IMG/VR virus record: IMGVR_UViG_3300008219_000029
Location: 1 to 40,124 of that record
Length of the DNA: 40,124 nt
Direction: 5' to 3' (one strand)
Origin: a virus
Shown here piece after piece: positions 17,261 through 25,446 of this stretch (its first letter is position 1; each line of letters opens with the position of its first letter). Made by a program: the position numbers and the translations under genes. The notes beneath the pieces were generated by a model. That model worked only from the letters and a program-made list of their open reading frames with translations. It ran no database searches and had not been told where the DNA came from.

Positions 17261-17623
17261 ATGGCTAATATTACTCGTTTAGGTGCTTACGGTGGTGCTC
17301 GCCCCCTATACGGCGACTTTTCTGGTAAAGCTGAAGCCACAATAATAACACCTACAGGCATTGCCAGCGCGGAAGCGTTCGGTACTGCTGTCATTACCAC
17401 GGGCGTAGTCTACATAGTACCTACAGGCATAGCGGGCGCGGAAGCGTTCGGTACTGCTGTTATTACGGGTGGTGATACCACTACTGCAACAACCAACAAA
17501 TTCGGTAAAACTTTCTACGCTGACCAAGACAAGAAAAAGCGTAAAGCATTAACATTACAAATGCGCCAAGAAGATGAAGAAATCTTAGCGCTCGTTCAAA
17601 TTATAGGTAGGTTAGTATTATGA
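17261..17623 (+). CDS. Small repeat-containing virion protein
   Basis: A 120-residue protein with two copies of a PTGIA(S/G)AEAFGTAVIT motif at ~30-70, a repeat unit I know from phage appendage proteins. The C-terminal third is charged and helical (QDKKKRKALTLQMRQEDEEILALVQIIG). The N-terminus is Gly/Arg-rich. AGGG lies upstream of the ATG, and the TGA overlaps the ATG of the LPD38 gene by 4 nt. A structural or linker role is inferred. Confidence 0.6.
   Translation: MANITRLGAYGGARPLYGDFSGKAEATIITPTGIASAEAFGTAVITTGVVYIVPTGIAGAEAFGTAVITGGDTTTATTNKFGKTFYADQDKKKRKALTLQMRQEDEEILALVQIIGRLVL
17351..17466. repeat. Pair of 47-bp direct repeats, 69-bp period
   Basis: 17351-17397 and 17420-17466 are near identical, differing at a few positions, and both encode PTGIA(S/G)AEAFGTAVIT in frame. 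Confidence 0.85.
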
Positions 17624-20514
17624 GTAGCTTAGCATCGTGTCTAAAAAAGGCGGGTAAAGCATTGACTAAAGCTGAAATAGATACGGTAACTAATTCAGCG
17701 CGTCAGTATATGGATGATGGTTTTACTCCTAGTGAGGCCGCGAACAAAGCTGTTGAAGAACTCATAGACGCTACCCACAACACAGTATTAAAATATGAAA
17801 AAGAGATCCCCGCTAAAGGTGGTGACGTGCAAGCCGGTGACTATTCGATTGCCGATGAAATAGCGCATATTCGTGGTACTTACAGACCGTCAGGTTTAGA
17901 AACTAAGCTAGATAAAATGATAGCTAAAAAATCTGTTAAAGCTAAAAAGGTTACTCGTGAACTTTCCGACGATGAAATAGTATCATTAAATATGAAAGAC
18001 GAGGGCTACAGTCCTGAAGAAATCGACGTAATTAAAAAAGGTGGTTTCGGTAAAGAAACCGGCAAAGAAAAAGTCGAGAATCGCATAAAGAAAATAAATA
18101 AACATGTTAAAACTAGATTTAGACAACGTATCGTTGACCAGTTCGCATCATTTAAAGAGATCATGAAAGACGAACGGTCATGGATGCTATCACACCTTAC
18201 TAGTTCAGCTTCAGGTGCTATTGAAGCAGTCATGCACCACGGACAACCGAAGCTAGACGTATCGGGTGTTATCACTGTCGATACTAAAAAGAAAAGTTTA
18301 GATAAAATCCTTGAGCAATTAGGCCCTGACATGGACCGCTGGACTTACTGGATGGCGGGCAACCGTTCTAATCGTCTGATTAAAGAAGGTAAAGAAAGCT
18401 TATTTAACGAATCCGATATAGCAGTATTACGCGGACTGAACCAAGGTAAAGAACGTTTATTCGAAAAAGTTAGACAAGATTTTGAAGCACTTAACAACTC
18501 AGTAGTTGATATTGCTGTAAAAACCGGTCTTGTGAATGCTGAAGAAGCGGCGCAATGGGCGGAAGAAGGTTTCTACTTACCGTTCTACCGTGTATTAGAA
18601 GAGGGCGAGTCAAGAGGACCACGCGCTATAGCCCGTGGTGGTTTAGTTAGACAGGAAGCGTACAAAAAACTTACTGGTAGCGACGCTAAATTGCAAGACC
18701 TTATGGCTAACGCCGTGCTCAACTGGAATCATTTACTATCAGCGTCACTAAAAAATCAAGCGGCTAAGTCTGCTATTGATAGTGCTGTTGATTTAGGTAT
18801 GGCTACTGAAGTATCGCACCAAGATAAAAGTAAGGACGCGATCTTTATTCGTGAGGACGGTAAAGAAGTATGGTACGAAATAGAAGAACCTTTAGTACTG
18901 GAATCATTAGCCGCGTTAAACTGGGAAGGTTTAGGCGGTCCACTAATGAAAGTCGCCCGTGGCTTTAAACGTGCATTAACTTACGGTGTGACTGCTAGCC
19001 CTGAGTTTAAAGCGCGTAACTTAATTCGAGATTCGATTCACGCTATGGCTGTTACTGGTACTAGCGCTAACATCTTTAAAAATTTAGGCCAAGGCTTCAA
19101 GGCTACCGCTAAAGATAGCGAAGTAGCCGCGCAAATGTTATCTACTGGCGCGACGTTCGGTCAAACAGGTTACGTTCATGGTAGCGACCCTGACGCGATA
19201 AAACGTTTAGTTAGAAAAGGTATGGACGAAGCAAGCGCGAAAGCATCTATTTTAGATTCGCCTAAAAAATTAGCTAAAGTTTGGGACGCATACCAAGACT
19301 TCGGCGCTAGGTTGGAGAACGTTAACCGTTCTGCAGACTATACCCAAGCACTAGAACGCGGCGACAGTTTATTAGAAGCTGCTTTCAATTCTCGTGATCA
19401 CTTAGATTTTACACGCACCGGCACGTCGAATGCGATTAGGTTTATATCGCAGACAGTACCGTTTGTTAACGCTCGTATGCAAGGTTTAGATAAAGCGGCT
19501 CGTGCTGCCCCTGGGACGTTTAAAGAATGGATGAACCCTAAGGAAGCAGCGAAGTTTAAAGCTGTTATAGGCGTGTATTCTGCCATGTCTGTCGGGTTAT
19601 ACCTAGCCATGAAAGACGACGACGATTATAAAGCTGCTGAAGAGTGGGAAAAACGTACGTATCATCTAGTTAAAATTCCTGGTAGCGAAACAATGTACCG
19701 TATACCTAGACCGTTCGAAGTTGGCGCGATAGCCTATATGATGGAATCTGTCGCTCAACAAATGGTAGATGATAAAGTCCACGGTAGATTATTCGCTGAA
19801 CGTTTAGGCCATACGTTTACAGATACTTTCGCAATGAACCCGATACCTCAAGTGTTCAAACCTGGCGCTGAAATTGCTATGAATAAGAACATGTTTACCG
19901 GTAGACCTATCGAGTCACAAGCAATGAGAAGTTTGTCACCGGAAAACAGAAAAAGAGCGTGGACTAGTGAAACGGCTATCGCCGCGTCCGAGGGTTTCGC
20001 TAAAATAAGTTGGGGTAAAGTAGAGTTATCACCGGTACAAATTGAACATTTAGTACGTGGCTATTTAGGTTGGGCGGGCGCGACTGCGCTATCTGCAACT
20101 GATATGCTTATTACTAGGCCAGCGACAGGCGCACCGGCAGCGCCAACAACTAAGCTTGCTGAGTATCCTTTGATTAAAGCATTCGTTAAAGCAACGCCAG
20201 CTAAGAACACTCACTATACGACCATGTTTTATAAACGTCTTGAAGAAATCAACAACGCTTATGCGGATATCCGAGAAGCTAAAAAGATAAAAGACTTTGA
20301 TAAAGCGCGGGCGCTTATGGATGCAAGTAAAGATAAGTTAGCGCAACGTAAATTCTATAACAAGGCGCGTAATAAGTTGACCAAAATAAATCAGCGAATG
20401 AAACTTGTACGTTTAAGTTCCATGACCGCTGATAATAAACGTGCTGAACTGGATAGACTTACCTTTGCTAAAAATGAGCTTACTAAACGAGTGTTCGATA
20501 AGACTCAGGATTAA
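17620..20514 (+). CDS. Large polyvalent-type virion protein with LPD38-like domain
   Basis: A 964-residue protein starting in an ATGA overlap. Residues 1-420 are largely helical and charged, without a recognised catalytic motif. Residues ~440-800 match the large polyvalent protein-associated domain 38 pattern: RNLIRDSIHAMAVTG, then a VWDAYQDFGARLENVNRSADY segment, HLDFTRTGTSNAIRF, VPFVNARMQGLDKAAR at ~613-630, a hydrophobic helix at ~647-665, and a conserved IPRPFEVG. The C-terminal ~120 residues are basic coiled coil. LPD38 proteins are encoded in virion modules and are thought to be internal, often ejected. The domain's activity is unknown. Its end overlaps the convergent minus-strand gene by 4 bp. 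Confidence 0.7.
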   Translation: MSSLASCLKKAGKALTKAEIDTVTNSARQYMDDGFTPSEAANKAVEELIDATHNTVLKYEKEIPAKGGDVQAGDYSIADEIAHIRGTYRPSGLETKLDKMIAKKSVKAKKVTRELSDDEIVSLNMKDEGYSPEEIDVIKKGGFGKETGKEKVENRIKKINKHVKTRFRQRIVDQFASFKEIMKDERSWMLSHLTSSASGAIEAVMHHGQPKLDVSGVITVDTKKKSLDKILEQLGPDMDRWTYWMAGNRSNRLIKEGKESLFNESDIAVLRGLNQGKERLFEKVRQDFEALNNSVVDIAVKTGLVNAEEAAQWAEEGFYLPFYRVLEEGESRGPRAIARGGLVRQEAYKKLTGSDAKLQDLMANAVLNWNHLLSASLKNQAAKSAIDSAVDLGMATEVSHQDKSKDAIFIREDGKEVWYEIEEPLVLESLAALNWEGLGGPLMKVARGFKRALTYGVTASPEFKARNLIRDSIHAMAVTGTSANIFKNLGQGFKATAKDSEVAAQMLSTGATFGQTGYVHGSDPDAIKRLVRKGMDEASAKASILDSPKKLAKVWDAYQDFGARLENVNRSADYTQALERGDSLLEAAFNSRDHLDFTRTGTSNAIRFISQTVPFVNARMQGLDKAARAAPGTFKEWMNPKEAAKFKAVIGVYSAMSVGLYLAMKDDDDYKAAEEWEKRTYHLVKIPGSETMYRIPRPFEVGAIAYMMESVAQQMVDDKVHGRLFAERLGHTFTDTFAMNPIPQVFKPGAEIAMNKNMFTGRPIESQAMRSLSPENRKRAWTSETAIAASEGFAKISWGKVELSPVQIEHLVRGYLGWAGATALSATDMLITRPATGAPAAPTTKLAEYPLIKAFVKATPAKNTHYTTMFYKRLEEINNAYADIREAKKIKDFDKARALMDASKDKLAQRKFYNKARNKLTKINQRMKLVRLSSMTADNKRAELDRLTFAKNELTKRVFDKTQD

Positions 20515-20951
20515 TCACTCGTAACGGTTAGCGTACGTTCAATCTCATTAATAAAGTATTTCACCTTATTAATATCGTACTTTATATTAGTACCCGCTTT
20601 GCCAATACCTTTTTTAGCCTGGATAATTCGACGTAACGCTTTGATGATATTACCCGCGTCGAAGTCGTTATCAACTAACATACGTATTACGTCGCCCGTT
20701 TCAATGGTCGCAATTTCGCAATCTCGTTCTTGTCGAGCTAAGCGATTAAGTACATATTGAGGTACTTCTAATTCATAGTAGCTTGAGCTACCACCGTCAG
20801 ATTTTACCGCCTGTTTTTCAGCGGGTAGATGCTGGTCGATGTTGTTGTCTTCAGCCATGGTTTTAGTCTCCGGTGTGTCGTTATAAAATGTGAACATCAT
20901 AGCAAGCCTATGACAAATTTTCCGGTCGATACTGTTGCGGTACTCAGCCAT
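20511..20951 (-). CDS. Conserved phage protein, DUF3310-like (SaV-type) small protein
   Basis: A 146-residue product from ATG 20951 (AGGGG upstream, 9 bp after the preceding gene). An internal ATG at 20858 also has a good GGAG site and begins MAEDNNIDQHLPAEKQAVKSD, where homologous-looking phage proteins start, giving 115 residues. The 20858 start may well be the real one. The core (VIRMLVDNDFDAGNIIKALRR... DINKVKYFINEIERTL) fits the DUF3310-like pattern of small helical phage proteins encoded with replication genes; that family assignment is from memory of the pattern. Function unknown. It is the last gene of the minus-strand block and converges on the LPD38 gene. Confidence 0.65.
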   Translation of the reverse strand: MAEYRNSIDRKICHRLAMMFTFYNDTPETKTMAEDNNIDQHLPAEKQAVKSDGGSSSYYELEVPQYVLNRLARQERDCEIATIETGDVIRMLVDNDFDAGNIIKALRRIIQAKKGIGKAGTNIKYDINKVKYFINEIERTLTVTSD

Positions 20952-20960
20952 AGATAACCC

Positions 20961-21230
20961 CTAAGTGCTAGCGCCGATAAGTTTTTCTATCTTCATAGAG
21001 ACTTTAGCCCCGAAGATAGAACCACATACCGTACCTATGATATATGGAATAGCTAACATGTAATCAAGATCAGCTACGACTAGTTGATGCATCGTTAAGA
21101 ACCATAGCCCGTTACTAAACACCGAACAGATAGCATGATACGACATGTTATCTCGATTACGTGAACGGCTTACCATGGTAAATGATACGTTTTGAATGAA
21201 AGCTAAAAATAATATCGTGAGATATATCAT
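20961..21230 (-). CDS. Small integral membrane protein
   Basis: An 89-residue protein with three hydrophobic stretches: ~1-19 (MIYLTILFLAFIQNVSFTM), ~33-50 and ~58-75, the last containing GTVCGSIFGAKVSM, followed by a basic end. The phrases QNVSFTMVSRSRNR and HAICSVFSNGLWFL match a small phage membrane-protein family found beside replication genes; its role is not known to me. GGGGAA precedes the ATG. It lies between the metallophosphoesterase and DUF3310-like genes with gaps under 10 bp, so it is co-transcribed. Confidence 0.7.
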   Translation of the reverse strand: MIYLTILFLAFIQNVSFTMVSRSRNRDNMSYHAICSVFSNGLWFLTMHQLVVADLDYMLAIPYIIGTVCGSIFGAKVSMKIEKLIGAST

Positions 21231-21236
21231 ATAATT

Positions 21237-22433
21237 TTATTCCCCTTTAGAGTCTTCTAACATTTGCACGGTTACGTTTACTTTTGAAACTTCCCCATAT
21301 TTTTTGTGCCACGTTTCCGCGGTAATACTACGCCCTGCAGAATAACCACCACCAGCAGCGTAGGCGTCTTTACCTGCTAGCGTTCTGTATGTTTCCATTT
21401 CACAAATAGCGTTCTCAGTTACCGATTTATGGTGAACGTGGCCCATGTATATTTTACGGTGACGTGTGGCGATGTGTTCATCCATTATCTGCTTAGCGAA
21501 TATTTGATACAGACGGTCGCCTTTTATCTGGTGACCATGATGTGACATAAAGTAACAGTCGCCATGTTGCCAATAAAAAACATTACCCGCGTTGTTACCG
21601 ATAGTTACCCGCGGTTCATTTGCGAATACTACGGCTAGCATTTCTTGCATCCATAATGATCCTACATCGTTATGATTGCCAATCTCAGGTCTGAACGTTA
21701 CATGCTCAAATTTGTTTAGCGCCGCCTGGATATAGTAAAGAACGATTCGTATCGCAACACGTACGACTTTATGGTAACGACTATCCATATCAAGGACGTT
21801 ACCACTACGGGCGGTTTTACCTTCTAAGTTATCAGAGTGCATGAAGTCGCCTAAGTCGATAATCGTACAGTGCTTCGCTGCCGGTGTTTGATGTATTAGC
21901 ATATCAATAGCTCTACAATGCAGGTCTTTAGCTATCTTGAGGTCGTACTTATCGTTCGTTTCTTCTTCCCATGACAGCATACCGATATGCGCGTCGCCTA
22001 TAGGTATATTAATCATCAAGTCGTCTTCAAGTGGCGCGGTCGGTGCGGGCGTTGGTGCTACCGGTTCGACCCCTTCGAGTAATTCGGCTGATAGATCCTT
22101 GAGCATTTCAAGCATCTTAGCGCGTTCAGGTTCTTGTATGACCCATTGACGACTTACTTTCCCTTCATCATCGTAGAATGTCGATATACGCTTAGGTACG
22201 AACCCTTCCGCTATAGGTTTTGTCATACCAGCGTAAGGCGCGATACCTTTTTTCGCTGCACGGGAAAGTATACGATCCACCATTTTAGATACTGACGCTA
22301 TGTTCACGCCTAATTCTTTCGCGGCGGCCTTATATGTGTGGTGTCTACGCAAAAGATCTATATAATCTTTGTGCTTTTGCGTTAGGTCGTTGTATATCTG
22401 CTCGTCGATTAAACTTAGCTTGTATCTTGACAT
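21237..22433 (-). CDS. HTH-containing calcineurin-like metallophosphoesterase
   Basis: A 398-residue protein. Residues ~20-60 form a helix-turn-helix (HTYKAAAKELGVNIASVSKMVDR). Residues ~85-105 carry a conserved ISTFYDDEGKVSRQWVIQ strand, then a Pro-rich linker. The phosphoesterase domain holds all expected metal-binding motifs: GDAHIG 146-151, GDFMHSDN 195-202, GNHN 252-255, HHGH 298-301 and GHVHH 331-335. Such enzymes cleave phosphoesters with two metals; with an N-terminal DNA-binding domain and a place next to the polymerase, a nuclease or DNA-end role is plausible but unproven. AAGGAC lies 8 nt before the ATG. Confidence 0.8.
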   Translation of the reverse strand: MSRYKLSLIDEQIYNDLTQKHKDYIDLLRRHHTYKAAAKELGVNIASVSKMVDRILSRAAKKGIAPYAGMTKPIAEGFVPKRISTFYDDEGKVSRQWVIQEPERAKMLEMLKDLSAELLEGVEPVAPTPAPTAPLEDDLMINIPIGDAHIGMLSWEEETNDKYDLKIAKDLHCRAIDMLIHQTPAAKHCTIIDLGDFMHSDNLEGKTARSGNVLDMDSRYHKVVRVAIRIVLYYIQAALNKFEHVTFRPEIGNHNDVGSLWMQEMLAVVFANEPRVTIGNNAGNVFYWQHGDCYFMSHHGHQIKGDRLYQIFAKQIMDEHIATRHRKIYMGHVHHKSVTENAICEMETYRTLAGKDAYAAGGGYSAGRSITAETWHKKYGEVSKVNVTVQMLEDSKGE

Positions 22434-22461
22434 TGTTTATGTCCTTATTTTTTGGTTGTTT

Positions 22462-24522
22462 TTACTTGCCATATCTTAGCATAATTTCGGGCTTAGCTAC
22501 TAGTGGCAAGCCGTCTAGCCAATCTGGGGTATATTCCATAGTATCCTGAAGCATTTCTAACCCTTTGTCGGCGTCCGCTTCGTCTACTTCTAAGATTATT
22601 TCATCATGTACGTGGAAAACTACCGGTAACTTTCTTTCTTCACATTCAGCCCCACACTCGCGCAACAAAATAGAGCACGTAGCCTGGACCACGTTTTCTA
22701 GGAATATCCCACGCCATAACCCATGACGTGACCATTCTTTAACGTCGGCGCGTGGAGTGAACGCGGCTTTCAATGCGGTTAACTGAGGTCTTAATTCGGT
22801 CTCGTCCCATGGTACGGGCTTCATTTCGAAACGGCACTCAGGGTATCTCAATTTAGTAATACCGTCAGGCAACGTACAATATAACGCGCCGTCGTCGCTA
22901 TTGAATAAGTAACGAATTTTACCTGACTTTTGTTCTACGTCAGGTTGTAATACTGCACGTTGCGCCGCGGCTAATAATGAATCAGCACAAGCAACAATTT
23001 TAGGGTGTTTAGCTCGATAGCCTTTTACTATATTGTCTTCTTTGTCAGGGTCGATATACACGCGGTACTGAGCAGCCATCGACTTCAAAGCACCAACGCC
23101 GCCAAGGAAACCACACGCTAAATCAACTACTTTACCTACGTCACGTTCTTTAGGGTCGTTCGCTTTCGTTATCTTGCGCCCGTAGATACCTTCGGCGGCG
23201 TACTCGTAAGGGCAATCGCCACGCCTAAACATGTCTAATTTTTCTTCATCACCGGCTATCCATGCAGTCATACGACTTTCTACCGCGTTCCAATCGCCTA
23301 CGACGAATACTTTACCTTCAGCGGGTAAGATAGCCCCACGAAGTAATTTACCTAACGTATCCATTACCGGAATAATATTACCTTCTAAGTCTGTTAGCGG
23401 TTTATGTTTTAACATTAAGGCTCTTAGGTGCATGACTTCTTCATAACTAAAGGCGTCACGTCTAAAGTTATGGACTTGTAGCCCCATGGAGCTAAATCTC
23501 AGCGTCGAAGCTGCGCCAGCATAACGTATTACCCCACGGACTCTATCGTCGTCAGGGTCGGCGTTCTGGACCATTTTACCGAACTTGGAAACTGCGGACC
23601 CGCCCGCTTCATCCATTAGCTGTAACAACTCTAATATATCACCTGGTAAATGGAACTCGCTTTCATGGTGGCCCGCTAAGATATTAGCGCGTACGTTTTT
23701 ATCTGCCGAGTATTTTTTAGTAGTCACGCCGGTTTCTTTGTCTGTTTTGTATCGAGCCATTAACTTGACTACTTTGTCTAAGCCGTCGTCTTCTAAGCAT
23801 TCACGTAGCCAAGTAGCGACGCGCTTGTACTGTGTACACTTGGTAATATCACCGAAGGTAACTTCAGCAATTTTTTTATTAATCTCGCCGCGTTCTTCTT
23901 CGGCGTATTCTGTCGCTGCTAGTGCTAGTTCGCGGTCGATTCGTATACCGCGTTCGTTGATTCGTTCGGTTGCATGGTATTCGGCTAGCGCGTCAGGGGT
24001 CATTAGTGGGATCGACCTAGCGGCTTTATCCATTACCACGAAATCTTGTAAGCAGTACGCGCCTAAGTCCGCGTAGTCTTGCGGGTCCTGGCTGAATGGC
24101 GGAATGCAACATTTTTTAATTAGTGCGCTGCCGTTGTGGGACTTGCGTACTTTTAAGCCTAACGCTTTCGCGGTTTTATCTAGTGCGCTAGGTAGTCCGG
24201 CTATTCTGGCTTGTGCTTGGGTACAAAACCACTGTTCTAATGGGACAAAAGGAAAGCCGTGGTCTTCCGTGCATATGTTATTCCATATCTCACGGTCAAA
24301 CTTTGCGTTAGATGCGCCGATTAAACCACCGTTAACGATATGGTCTAAGATATCATTATCTAAAGGATCACCAGGCCACCACAATTTACCCTCGCCGCCT
24401 AAGAAGCCCCAACTCATACATAATGCGTGAGTATCTTCGTCCGAAGTGTACAGCGGGTTTTGAATCGGTACTCTTGCCTGAGTCTCAAAATCTATTAATA
24501 ATGGTGTTAAAGTGTGGTTCAT
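22462..24522 (-). CDS. polA: Family A DNA polymerase with 3'-5' exonuclease domain
   Basis: A 686-residue replicative polymerase. Proofreading domain: LLIDFETQ (D11, E13), GASNAKFD (D76) and YCLQD (Y156, D160). Polymerase domain: motif A VVGDWNAVESRM (D410), motif B R460-x3-K464 and following LACGFLGG, motif C HVHDEI (HDE 639-641). There is no 5' nuclease domain, as usual for phage enzymes. At the position of E. coli Phe762 (K+4 in motif B) it has Leu468. The start has AAGGCG upstream. A terminator-like hairpin separates it from the upstream SSB-like gene. It copies the phage genome, working with the primase-helicase encoded on the other strand. Confidence 0.95.
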   Translation of the reverse strand: MNHTLTPLLIDFETQARVPIQNPLYTSDEDTHALCMSWGFLGGEGKLWWPGDPLDNDILDHIVNGGLIGASNAKFDREIWNNICTEDHGFPFVPLEQWFCTQAQARIAGLPSALDKTAKALGLKVRKSHNGSALIKKCCIPPFSQDPQDYADLGAYCLQDFVVMDKAARSIPLMTPDALAEYHATERINERGIRIDRELALAATEYAEEERGEINKKIAEVTFGDITKCTQYKRVATWLRECLEDDGLDKVVKLMARYKTDKETGVTTKKYSADKNVRANILAGHHESEFHLPGDILELLQLMDEAGGSAVSKFGKMVQNADPDDDRVRGVIRYAGAASTLRFSSMGLQVHNFRRDAFSYEEVMHLRALMLKHKPLTDLEGNIIPVMDTLGKLLRGAILPAEGKVFVVGDWNAVESRMTAWIAGDEEKLDMFRRGDCPYEYAAEGIYGRKITKANDPKERDVGKVVDLACGFLGGVGALKSMAAQYRVYIDPDKEDNIVKGYRAKHPKIVACADSLLAAAQRAVLQPDVEQKSGKIRYLFNSDDGALYCTLPDGITKLRYPECRFEMKPVPWDETELRPQLTALKAAFTPRADVKEWSRHGLWRGIFLENVVQATCSILLRECGAECEERKLPVVFHVHDEIILEVDEADADKGLEMLQDTMEYTPDWLDGLPLVAKPEIMLRYGK

Positions 24523-24549
24523 ATGATTGTCGCCTTGAGTTATTATAAT

Positions 24550-24577
24550 AAAAAAGCGCCGTCCCTAGCGCTTTTTT
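24550..24577 (-). terminator. Terminator-type hairpin between SSB-like and polymerase genes
   Basis: AAAAAAGCGC (24550-24559) and GCGCTTTTTT (24568-24577) form a 10-bp stem with an 8-nt loop, with T-runs on both strands. On the minus strand it lies after the SSB-like gene stop and before the polymerase start. It could therefore act as a partial terminator lowering polymerase transcript. A 14-bp perfect palindrome (24582-24595) lies next to it. Confidence 0.8.
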
Positions 24578-24596
24578 CGGGAGCTTTTAAAAGCTT

Positions 24597-25412
24597 CTAT
24601 GCGGTACGACGACGACGGCGACGCGCTGGTTTTTCTTCTGCTTCGGGTTCTGCTGCTTCTGCTGCTTTGGCTGCTTTGGCTTCTGCTGCCTTAGCTTCTT
24701 TAGCTGCTTTGGCTTCACCTTTTGCTTGAGCTTTCGCTCGTGCTGCTTCTGATTCTGCGTCTAGCTGCGCTAATGCGCTGCTTGCGTCTTCCGCGGCTTC
24801 GGCTCCATCATCTTCCATATCAGATAATATATCGTTTAGTTCGGCTAATGACTTCCAGTCGTCAACATTTACCACGGGGGTAAAAATTTTACCGTGCTCT
24901 TTATGAATATAGTTATCGTTAGTAAGTTCGACTACAGGGCATACGTCACTAGCCCCGCTTGTTATCTGAGCTACAACGGCGTTAACAATTTTCTTGTATA
25001 CGCCACGTCCGCCCATTGAGCATGAGTTAAAGCTAACTTTCGTACCTTTATCCATACCGCTTAGACAAACCATTTGCATAGAAATTTGTTGCGCCCAAGA
25101 GCCTTTAACTTCAGGTAATCCGGCTTTAGGTGGTAAAGGATCAGTAGCTAGTACCATTTCTTCGCCTAACTTCTGTCCGTTCGTACCGTGTGCTTTATCG
25201 CCCCACGCTATCCAGCCATGCTGAAAGCCTTGCGGGTGTACTGCCCATAGTGCATCGTCTTCAACTTCCGTTTGTTCTGAACCCCAAACCCATTCACCAA
25301 ATTTAGTGAATTTCATAAAAGAACCGTCACCGCCAGCGTCAGAGCTTTGTGCGGATTGGGCTAAACCTTTTGCAAGGTTGGTCATTTCAGCTAGTTGAGT
25401 ATTATTCGACAT
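24597..25412 (-). CDS. Probable ssDNA-binding protein
   Basis: A 271-residue protein. The start is ATG 25412: AGAGGA lies 7 nt upstream, whereas the further in-frame ATGs are too close to it or lack a site. Residues ~30-200 form one beta-rich domain (FMKFTKFGEWVWG, the WIAWGDKA segment, PCPVVEL-like VCPVVELTNDNY, then KIFTPVVNVDDW). This matches a phage family encoded beside DUF2800 and polymerase genes and generally taken as SSB-like. The C-terminal ~65 residues are an Ala/Lys/Glu helix ending in a run of six arginines, unlike the acidic tail of bacterial SSB. Synteny supports the role; direct evidence for DNA binding is absent. Confidence 0.6.
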   Translation of the reverse strand: MSNNTQLAEMTNLAKGLAQSAQSSDAGGDGSFMKFTKFGEWVWGSEQTEVEDDALWAVHPQGFQHGWIAWGDKAHGTNGQKLGEEMVLATDPLPPKAGLPEVKGSWAQQISMQMVCLSGMDKGTKVSFNSCSMGGRGVYKKIVNAVVAQITSGASDVCPVVELTNDNYIHKEHGKIFTPVVNVDDWKSLAELNDILSDMEDDGAEAAEDASSALAQLDAESEAARAKAQAKGEAKAAKEAKAAEAKAAKAAEAAEPEAEEKPARRRRRRTA

Positions 25413-25425
25413 TTTCATTTCCTCT

Positions 25426-25445
25426 TTTCGTTTCGTTTCGTTTCG
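25426..25445. repeat. TTTCG pentanucleotide repeat (4 copies)
   Basis: Four perfect TTTCG copies plus a degenerate fifth (TTTAG), reading as GAAAC repeats on the minus strand. They lie between the nuclease stop and the Shine-Dalgarno site of the SSB-like gene. The array would make an unstructured A-rich leader and could slip in 5-base steps. Confidence 0.85.
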
Positions 25446-25446
25446 T

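Noticed and set aside
20961-21230. Holin identity for the small membrane protein in the replication block
   Set aside because: It matches a phage membrane family found with replication genes, and there is no lysis gene next to it.
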